A DNA stretch of 64,000 nucleotides from Paracentrotus lividus (taxonomy: Eukaryota > Echinodermata > Echinoidea > Camarodonta > Echinidae). Under the pieces are notes generated by a model. It saw only the letters and a program-made list of their open reading frames with translations. It was not told the origin of the DNA and searched no databases. Where the stretch lies: contig CALNVZ010002017.1 in the NCBI GenBank assembly GCA_940671915.1, forward strand, positions 1-64,000, in the 5' to 3' direction. Within the stretch, counting starts at the first letter, position 1, and each line of letters opens with the position of its first letter. Both the position numbers and the translations under genes were made by a program. This document shows, in pieces, positions 56,711 to 64,000 of the stretch.

Positions 56711-57007
56711 ATCGCTTTGTTATTGAACAAGAAAAGACAAATCCGGGTATTGCAAGGTTTTCTTGCACCTTTACCCCCGTCTCAAATACAAACATATCAA
56801 CATATTTCTTGGGGGCAGCCGTTGGAGATCTTTCATTGGACTCTAGGACAATTTCGACTACCTACCCTGTTGAACAATCTGTCATACAATCGAACTTTTC
56901 TATTTTGGATGGGGTTATCGATAATGAGCCCATGTACTGCTTTGTCGGAAATTCAACAAGCGACGTCATAATTGCTTTTGTCAGGCTACCATCACCTGAA
57001 TTTTATG
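56711..57007 (+). CDS. Ig-like domain exon, phase 1 at both ends
   Basis: An internal exon of 297 bases (99 codons) between a good acceptor (pyrimidine tract, CTAAG) and donor (G/GTAAGT). Both boundaries fall after the first base of a codon, the symmetric 1-1 phase typical of extracellular domain exons. The product reads RFVIEQEKTNPGIARFSCTF, later SILDGVIDNEP, then MYCFVGNSTSDVIIAFVRLP. Cysteines at residues 18 and 76, 57 residues apart, with the second in a Y-C context, fit the Ig B- and F-strand disulphide. Three N-glycosylation sites (NIS, NFS, NST) support an extracellular location. Flanking exons are not visible here. No frameshift. A non-Ig beta-sandwich is the main alternative. Confidence 0.55.
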
Positions 57008-57544
57008 GTAAGTTGTTACATTATGATTGTGATAATACAAGATACAAAATACAATATAATTTATTCAGTCCAATAAATGGAAATTTGCTTTCCACCAGCG
57101 TACAACATCTGTTTTAAGACTTGAAATAGCACTTTTAGCTAATTCCAATGGACAGGGGTTAGCATGTAAAACTGAGGTCAATACCACTTTTGCGTCATAA
57201 AACAGCCGATTTTGTACAATATGTTTTTATACAGTATCATTTTTAGACTACAGATGTGTTATATCATTCCTTAGTAGTTTTTTTTTTTTTTTTTTGCTTC
57301 GTATATTTTGCAAAATACTTTTTTTTTCGAATGAAATGAAATAATATAAAAAAGGTACGAGGAAAATATTGACGTATTTGTAACTGCCTTACTAGACAAA
57401 TGAATGTTAGCTCCAAGCTGAACATATGCACCAAATTACGATCTGTTTTCAATATATTATAAAGACCTGAATTGTCTAATTTAAATGCACCAATCGTATT
57501 GTTTCTGTTTAATTTCACGAATAGTGGGGCCACCAATCGTCAGA
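57008..57544 (+). other. probable intron after the Ig-like exon
   Basis: Starts GTAAGT. AT-rich with long T runs near 57277. No further exon is seen. Confidence 0.45.
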
Positions 57545-57973
57545 ATATGGGATTCGTTTGCAAGCCATGTTAATGTTTTGTAACATCTATAAATATGTTC
57601 TACCTGATCACAAGAATCAGAAAATATATGTCGCCAATTTTTAATTGACCTTTTGTGACCCGAAATCGAGTTCAAAGGTCTGGCTGCATTAAGATAAACA
57701 TAGTTTTCTTCAAATTGTGTCAAATTTGATATCAAATTGTAGGTAAGTTTATAACTAGCAATTAAGTCTATTAACATTTTTGTTTTCACCCGACTAGCCA
57801 GTTTTGAGCAATATGCAAATTAATCTATCTATGCATAATTCAATGCATAATTGAATCAAGCTTCACGACAATCAGACATAACATATCCATAGACAATATC
57901 AATAGCAACTAATCAAGAATACAACATAGGTCATACTAGCCTGATATTGCTGCCACATTCTGGTGACCCTTAT

Positions 57974-58610
57974 TAGGGTTGGGCGAATCTCAACTTTTTT
58001 TTTCAAACGAGTTGTTTCTATAGTAAAATTCGATGTAGAAACTGAAAATGATAATTATTTTTGCGTACGATGACGTCTTACGTCGCTAAAAAAAAAACAA
58101 ACAAACAAACAAAATGGCCGCCGAAATGGCGTATTTTGCTCAATTATCACACTTTTTATAGGTATAAACTACTTTTATTAGGTTTTTATATGGATTTTGG
58201 CTGTCAGGGAACCCAACATGATTAATCCAACATGATTAATCTTACCTAAGTTGACTGTTAGTGTAGTTTGGTAGTTAGTTTCAGTCAATATCGAGCAAAA
58301 ATCACCTCATATCAAAATCACTAAATAACACATATAACATATACTAGGTACATTAGGTCATGATACAATTGTCAGATTTGAGCTTCTAGACCATCAAAAT
58401 CCATAAAGAAACAAAATAAAACCGGTTTATACCTATAAAGTGTGTGATGAATGAGAAAAATGCACTATTTCGGTTTTTTGCACTTTAGCGACGTCAGACA
58501 TCATCGTACACAAAAATAATTGTCATTTTTTGGTTCTACATCAAATTTGACTTTAGAAACAACTTCTTTGATATAACTTCTCAGAAAAAAAGTAATTATT
58601 TGCCCAACCC
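57974..58610. mobile_element. hAT-like MITE, 8-bp target duplication
   Basis: ACCCTTAT at 57966-57973 and 58611-58618. The left end TAGGGTTGGGCGAAT and right end ATTTGCCCAACCCT are inverted. Inverted similarity extends inward (AATTCGATGTAGAA against TTCTACATCAAATT; TACGATGACGTCTTACGTCGC against AGCGACGTCAGACATCATCG). The matching unoccupied site is at 39397-39404 (ACTCTTAT). Eight-base duplication and YAGGGTTGGGC ends fit hAT elements. Confidence 0.85.
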
Positions 58611-58661
58611 TACCCTTATGACCTTAAAATTAGGGCAAAGGTCAATTTATATGATGATTAA

Positions 58662-59243
58662 AGGGGAATCCAACCCAAGGAGAGAATCAACCTTACAGGA
58701 AAGAGGAAAATGAGAGGAGCAATCTAAAAAAAGTTTCATCAAAATCAGTTATAAAATAAGAGAGTTATGGACGATTGAAAAGTCTAGTTGTTCCGTCTAT
58801 GGGGATCCTCAAATTGGCATCATCGGCTTCAAAATGGCCGATCTTATGGACAACTCTCCATTCATTTTGTACACACATTTTCAGATTTTCCCCATTTACT
58901 TTCGAAATATATCTTACCTCCTTCTGAGCTCAACATATGTTGAGTGAAATATATTTTCCCATCACATATTTTGAGCTCAGAAGTAAAGAAGACATACTTT
59001 GAAAGAAAATGGAGAAAATCTGAAAATTTGTGTACAAAATGAATGGAGAGTTGTCCATAAGATCGGCCATTTTGAAACCGATGATGCCAATTTGAGGATC
59101 CCCATAGAAGGTAAAACGAGACTTTTCAAACTTCCATAACTCTCTTATTTTATAACCGATTTTGATGAAACTTTTTTTTAGATTGCTCCTCTCATTTTCC
59201 TCTTTCCTTTAAGGTTGATTCTCTCCTTGGGTTGGATTCCCCT
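58662..59243. mobile_element. near-perfect hairpin MITE, TTAA target
   Basis: TTAA at 58658-58661 and 59244-59247. AGGGGAATCCAACCCAAGGA is mirrored exactly by TCCTTGGGTTGGATTCCCCT. The two halves stay complementary nearly to the centre (about 58950). The unoccupied site ATGATGATTAACAACC survives at 39437-39452. Such high arm identity suggests recent activity or repair by gene conversion. Confidence 0.9.
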
Positions 59244-59388
59244 TTAACAACCTTGAAATGGCATCAATTTAGCAAAAACCTCATTTTCTGTGAACTTTGA
59301 CCTATTTCTAGGTCGATTGTTTCAACTAAAAATATGACGACATATATTTTTTTTTTTTGCAAAAAGTGATCACTAGCTTACAAGTTTA

Positions 59389-59423
59389 CGAGCTTTCGAG
59401 CGCCGCTGCAACTCTTTATCAAG
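59389..59423 (-). ncRNA. hammerhead-like ribozyme core, low-coordinate terminal repeat
   Basis: Minus strand reads CTTGATAAAG, a stem-loop GAGTTGCAGCGGCGCTC, then GAAAG. The order matches CUGANGA, stem II, GAAA, with C3 and G8 replaced by U and A, a change that keeps their pairing. Penelope-like elements are known to carry hammerheads in their terminal repeats. Activity is not shown. Confidence 0.5.
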
Positions 59424-59689
59424 TGACGAAAATTAACTGAAAACGTAGTCCATTTATTCGAATCCCGAGGTTTGCAACGCACCAACGCGGAACAATAGGC
59501 GGGCGTTCAGCCGCTACGTGATTGGTCGGGCGTTCACCAATCAGCGCGCCGATGGTGCGGGCGGGAAACAGTATGCAAATTAGACAATGGTGGGCTCGCT
59601 TGCTTCCCGTGGACGGGGATTGGCTAGCGGATCGGTCCCTCGCTAGGGGCCGGGGAAGATCGGGTAAGCGTGCACTGCCAGGCAAGGGG

Positions 59690-61975
59690 GTATTGTGACG
59701 TCGGATATTTCGCATCCAGAAATCGGGGATATCGATCCCTCTGTCTCTGTTGAAGCTGTTAGGACAAAGACGTGTGCAAATAGCCTCCTTAATCCTGCGT
59801 GTATACTAATGTCTCTCTTTGGCAACACAATCTACACCATCCAAATCGGGGTGGTGTTGCTTCTAACAGGCATGTTCTGCCACTGCGGATGTGTCGGTTC
59901 GCTGTAACCGAACATCTCGCTTGTGCTCTGATATTCGTTCAACTATCGGTCGGGCTGTTTCACCGATATAAGACCCATCGCATCCATGGCAAGGAATGTT
60001 GTATACTACGCCATCACGTCTGTGATCAGGGATGGGGTTTTGGGGGTGTACAAGTTGTTTCCGTAGGGTGGTGTCTGAGCGGGAAACCGTTCGAATGCCG
60101 TGGTCTTCTAATCGGCGTTTGAGTTGTTGTGAGAGGCCGTCTATGTATGGCAAGACTGTGCAAGTCTTGACTACCTTCTGATCCTTTGAAAGTTGTTTCT
60201 TCTTGAAAGTATTCTTGATAAAACAGCGTGGGTAGCCGTTTCTAGACAAGGCGCCACGGATGTGGGCTCTTTCTTTCCGGAGTTCAGTTGGGCGAGATAC
60301 AATGCGTGCTGCTCCGTCAAACAAGCACTTTACAAGACCATTCTTGACCGATATGTCATGATGCGAATCATATGGTATGTATTGGTCTCTGTGGGTGGGT
60401 TTACGGTAGACATAGGTGGGAGTCTCCCGTCCTCGTGTCTCCGGACTAGCGTATCAAGGACTGCTAACTTCCCTCCTTGTTCGGTCTCCAGAGTGAACTG
60501 GATGGATGGTTGCTGGTTATTCATATGTTCGAGTAAGTTGCCTGTTTCAGAACTATTCACAATTATGAATGTGTCATCGACATATATCTCTTCCACACCC
60601 GAGGGCGGCATGTGGGAGGACACTTGGGCAAGGCGTCCTGTTCAAAACCTTCCATGTATATGCCAGCCACAACCGTTGAGACTGGGCTACCCAACGCTAC
60701 TCCTTCTGTTTGCTCATAGAAAGAGCCTCTAAATAGAAAATATATGGATCTGAGCACAAACTCCAGGAGTTTGGCTACTTGTTCGGGCGTAAGTGTGGTA
60801 CGTTCTTCTAAGGTAGGGTCGGATTGCATGCGTTGCAGGACCGTACTGCATGCGCCCTCTATCGGAACGTTAGTGAAGAGGGAGACTACATCAAACGAAA
60901 TCATTGATTCTAGTTCATTGACCGTCTGCTCCGATGTGAATTCGACGAATTCACTGGAGTTAGAAACCATGTGTGGTGAGCAGTTTGTGAGAGGGGACAG
61001 GATGTCCGCCAGGTATTTGGAAAGGTTATAGGCAAAAGAGCCTATACACGATACTAACGGTCTGAGAGGTATCTTGGGTTTGTGTATCTTGGGCAACCCG
61101 TATATCCTAGGTGGCTGTTTCTGTGTGGGTTTTATCTTTCTGTATGTAGCCTCTTCAAGGAAATTGTATTTCTTTAATGCCAGTAGCGTACTGGTCATTT
61201 TCCGACACATTCGATCTGTAGGGTCTTTCTTTAGCAATCTATACAGACCAGAGCTCAAAAGCCCGATCATTTTGTTTTTGTAAGTGGTGCTATCTAAAAT
61301 GATTGTGGCGCGACCCTTATCCGCAAGAAGGATCGTAATGCTTTAATAATTATTGAGAGCATCATGCATATCTCTTGTGGTGTTCGGTTTCGGAGGGCGT
61401 GCTCTTTGAAGAGTAGAATCTACATATTTTCGTGCGGCATCAGCCGAAACTGGATCAAGGCTCTTGACCGCAGTTTCAACCTTAGCCACGATCTCAGTGA
61501 TAGGTAACTTTCTTGGTGCTACGGCAAAGGCAAGGCCTTTCTTAAGCAATTGCTCCTCGGTGGTGGTGATTGGTCTCGAGAATAGGTTAATAACCCATGT
61601 GCACCAATTTGTCAAATGCTGCCTGTTGTCGTTTCTTGCATTAAGCAAAGACATCTGCGTAAATATTTCCTTTAACCTTCAAAATCTCGGTACTTTGTTG
61701 GGCTTGCATGGTCTCTTTGATATCAGCTTTTTTAAAGTATCGTATTCCGTCTTTACCGAATCAATCGTACTTCAGGTGAGAAAGATACGTTCTTTCAGAA
61801 AACAGAGGGCGGCCGCTTCCGCAATCCTTATCGCCCCTTTGGTGTTCATAGGGGGCTTGACCTGCTTGTCTTTGGAAACCACTGACGCTTTATTGCAACG
61901 CACAAGAAAGGTCAGGTGGTTCGAAAATCGAGCTATCTTCTTACTACATCGTTCAAATGTACCGATCTTCCCCGG
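59690..61975 (-). pseudogene. Penelope-like RT + GIY-YIG polyprotein, frameshifted
   Basis: Read from the high end. N-terminal region about 61975-61650 (NTKGAIRIAEAAAL), then 61654-61343 (TEEQLLKKGLAFAVAP, KYVDSTLQRARPPKP). After a break, the reverse transcriptase, 61270-60563: RIYGLPKIHKPKIPLRPLVS, MISFDVVSLFTNVPIEGA (first catalytic Asp), GVALGSPVSTVVAGIYMEGF. The YVDDTF catalytic box (about 60590) is in the next frame (60623-60330) because of a two-base offset at GATATATGTC. The endonuclease follows in a third frame, 60324-59863: VVYNIPCHGCDGSYIGETAR with the GIY-YIG signature. A further piece (KRDISIHAGLRRLFAHV) ends near 59690. Multiple frame breaks; inactive as written. Confidence 0.9.
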
Positions 61976-62201
61976 CCTCTAGCGAGGGACGGATCCGCTA
62001 GCCAATCCCCGTACACGGGAAGCTAGCGAGCCCGCCATTGTCTAATTTGCATACTGTTTCCAGCCCGTACCATCGGTGCGCTGATTGGTGAACGCCCGGC
62101 TAATCACGTAGCGGCTTAACGCCCGCCTATTGTTCCTCGTTGGTGCGTTGCGATCCTCTGGATTCGTATAAATATACTACGTTTTCAGTTATTTTTCGTC
62201 A

Positions 62202-62236
62202 CTTGATAAAGAGTTGCAGCGGCACTCGAAAGCTCG
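62202..62236 (+). ncRNA. hammerhead-like ribozyme core, high-coordinate terminal repeat
   Basis: Plus-strand partner of 59389-59423: CTTGATAAAG, GAGTTGCAGCGGCACTC, GAAAGCTCG. Stem II ends pair as GAGT with ACTC. It lies in the inverted repeat, so it is antisense to the coding strand. Confidence 0.45.
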
Positions 62237-62265
62237 TGAACTTGTAAGCTAGTGATCACTTTTTG

Positions 62266-62379
62266 CGAGAGTGATCACGAATTTCCTTGTTGTCCATAGT
62301 ACATTTAGAAACAAATGAATACCCTCTAGCGATTATTTTCAATCCACAATAATGAAGTTATTTAGTCATGATCATGTTA
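62266..62379. other. junction after the Penelope-like element
   Basis: GAGAGTGATCACGAATTTCC repeats part of the element end. The following 90 bases do not match the other AGGTCA-rich copy, so extra sequence came in with the insertion or the host copy differs here. Confidence 0.4.
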
Positions 62380-63027
62380 GTTACCAACATAATTAAGCTT
62401 ATACAACGAATAGGTCAAAGGTCAAAGTTAAAGAAAGAGGTTTTGGCCAAAGAGTTTGATTTTGACCTTAGTCTTAATGGGCTGTATTACTTGGAATATT
62501 TCATTTAGCACTGTTAACGTGTTCTACTTGATCCCATGAACCAGGAAATGTTCGTTTTCATTGACCTATGACCTTATTTTATGGTGAAAAGTCCCAACAA
62601 TATACAATGTATAGTCTCTGGTATTTCCAGGTTTTTTTAGCGTCATGTTATTTGAACTTTGACCTTATCTTGAGGTCATACTTGTCAATGAAAAAAGTAA
62701 CAAGGTTGATTTTCTGATTCATGGGGTCAAGTAGAAGAAAAGGAAATGTGGCTATCAAAATGATTAAGCTTTAAGGCCAACAGGACTATGGTCAAAACAG
62801 AAAACTGTTGCCCGTATTTCTTGAATTTTCTATCTGTGTCTTGACCTTTACCCAATTGGGAAATATTAAAGCTTATTGATTTTAATAACCATGGTTATTT
62901 TTGTTCTGCTTGAACCCGTGAATCAGAAAATCAGCCTTGCCTCTTTTCAATTGACACGTATGTCCTCAAAATAAGGTCAAAGTTCAAATAATGTAACGCT
63001 GAAAAACCTGAAGATACCAGAAACTAC

Positions 63028-63064
<37 letters not shown>

Positions 63065-63545
63065 CCACCATAATTAAAAGCCAGAGGTCAATAAAAACGA
63101 ACATTTCCTGGTTCATGGGATCAAGTAGAACACGATAGCAGTGTTAAATGAAATATTCCAAGTAATGCAACCCAATAAGACTAAGGTTAAAACACAACTC
63201 TTTGGCCAAAACATCTTTTTTTTAACTTTGACCTTTGACCTATGCGTTGTATAAGCTTAACTACTTTCTATAACTCTTCATTTCCTCTTCTACTTTCTCA
63301 AACAGTCCTTTTTAGGACTAACCACATGGTGAACCGTAAACCTCATCATCGTAAGCTTAACTATGTTCGTAACTAACATGAATATGTTCAACTTGATGCC
63401 ATGAACCCAAAAAAATATTTGTTGTCATATTTTTAGTTGACACAATTGACCTAGAAATAACGTCAAAGTTCACAGAAAATGAGGAATCCTCATATAAATT
63501 GACTATATCGACCCCTATTATCATCATATAATTGGACCTTTATTG

Positions 63546-63679
63546 TCAAAATATTAATATTTTTTTCCTGTAGCCAGTCTAACTCAAGTCAGAATACCAT
63601 CAAGACCAAATCTTTAAATACCTGAAACTTCCGAATCTTTAAGTAACTGAACCTGCCCTGTTCAAGTAATTATGGTCAA
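63546..63679. other. gene-free stretch
   Basis: Nothing recognised. Confidence 0.35.
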
Positions 63680-63840
63680 TTAAAAAAAAAAGTGTGCACG
63701 GCCAAAAATTTGAAACCTCTTTGCAAATTTTATCCTTTGACTCACCAAAAGTTATAATATAACAATAGATAATATCAATCTATACTTGTTATAAATTGCC
63801 ACGCTTAATCTGCCAAATTGTGGCAGAGGGGCAAAGTAAA
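63680..63840. mobile_element. end fragment of an element-B relative
   Basis: AAAAAGTGTGCACGGC followed by CTTTGACTCACCAAAAGTTA, TTATAAATTGCCACGCTTAA and TTGTGGCAGAGGGGCAAAGT is the inverted counterpart of 31943-32095. The outermost GGTCGATTCCAGCG is missing. It shows that the 28834-32101 element belongs to a family with several copies. Confidence 0.75.
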
Positions 63841-64000
63841 ACATTAAAGGCCCTCGCAAGTCGGAGATCGTGGGGAATGCGCGTTTTTCCTGAGCTCCAT
63901 TGACTCGTACACAATCGACAGTGAGGCTTACGCATAGGTCAGACTACTGGGGATTAACATTCGGACAGCACGAACATGACGAAGTCGCCCGAATCCAGTC
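63841..64000. other. CG-containing tail, unidentified
   Basis: Less AT-rich than its surroundings. No ORF, tRNA or snRNA signature is recognised. Confidence 0.35.

Larger units (their letters stand above)
59359..62265 (-). mobile_element. Penelope-like element with inverted terminal repeats
   Basis: Terminal repeats of about 300 bp (59359-59660 and about 61965-62265) are inverted copies, starting GCAAAAAGTGATCACTAGCT and containing a hammerhead-like core and a TTGGCTAGCGGATC block. Between them the minus strand encodes a reverse transcriptase joined to a GIY-YIG endonuclease. It interrupts the AGGTCA-rich element next to a T run. Penelope elements often carry such terminal repeats in direct or inverted order. 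Confidence 0.9.
57545..63545. mobile_element. second AGGTCA-rich element, split by three insertions
   Basis: 57545-57973 matches the outer arm of 39013-39413 (GCAAGCCATGTTAATGTTT; CCACATTCTGGTGACCC). 59244-59345 and 62380-63545 match its interior. AGGTCAAAGGTCA occurs at 62412 and inverted at 63229; AGGGCAAAGGTCA at 58632. The 62.4-63.5 kb part is itself folded around a long T run (about 63030-63059). Insertions: hAT-like MITE, TTAA MITE, Penelope-like element. The far arm is not found. Confidence 0.7.

Overview
The window is intron-rich or intergenic DNA from a metazoan, most likely a marine invertebrate. It is AT-rich and almost free of host genes. It carries a mix of Mag-like Gypsy, CR1/L2 and Tx1/L1 LINEs, a Penelope-like element with GIY-YIG endonuclease, many TA-, TTAA- and hAT-type MITEs, and foldback elements. 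One of these has 15-bp tandem units in inverted terminal arrays, recalling the TU elements described from sea urchins. An echinoderm is my best guess. This is inference; no species-diagnostic gene is present.

Layout. 0-10.1 kb: palindrome-rich arrays and a very large inverted repeat (arms about 2.56-4.49 and 8.35-10.14 kb) around a loop of tandem and inverted repeats. 10.1-16.5 kb: a dispersed repeat split by a TA-flanked MITE, a second palindromic MITE, and gene-free DNA. 16.5-25.5 kb: a nest in which a Tc1/mariner-like element holds a Gypsy retrotransposon, which holds a 3.2-kb TIR element, which holds a smaller TIR element, which holds a G/C-homopolymer repeat; a LINE tail has also entered the Gypsy 3' LTR. 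25.8-34.7 kb: a third copy of the palindrome element, split by a 6.3-kb insertion (minisatellite plus a second 3.2-kb TIR element) and by an L2-like LINE. 34.8-38.8 kb: two decayed LINEs on the minus strand. 39.0-41.0 kb: an inverted-repeat element rich in AGGTCAAAGGTCA. 42.3-45.9 kb: inverted arrays of a unit of very roughly 150 bp and the 5' part of a Tx1/L1-like LINE. 45.9-56.1 kb: two inverted copies of a TIR element, a TU-like foldback element, and a repeat split by an L2-like LINE. 56.7-57.0 kb: one convincing host exon, Ig-like, with phase 1 at both ends. 57.5-63.5 kb: a second AGGTCA-rich element holding a hAT-like MITE, a TTAA MITE and the Penelope-like element. 63.7-63.84 kb: the end of a relative of the 28.8-32.1 kb element.

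Nothing here works as an operon or pathway. The value of the window is as a record of insertion order. Several insertions have clear target-site duplications, and for seven of them the uninterrupted site survives elsewhere in the window in a paralogous copy. The most unusual signals are two ORF-less 3.2-kb TIR elements that each carry their own dispersed 10-16 bp motif, and three unrelated foldback elements whose arms are built of tandem arrays.
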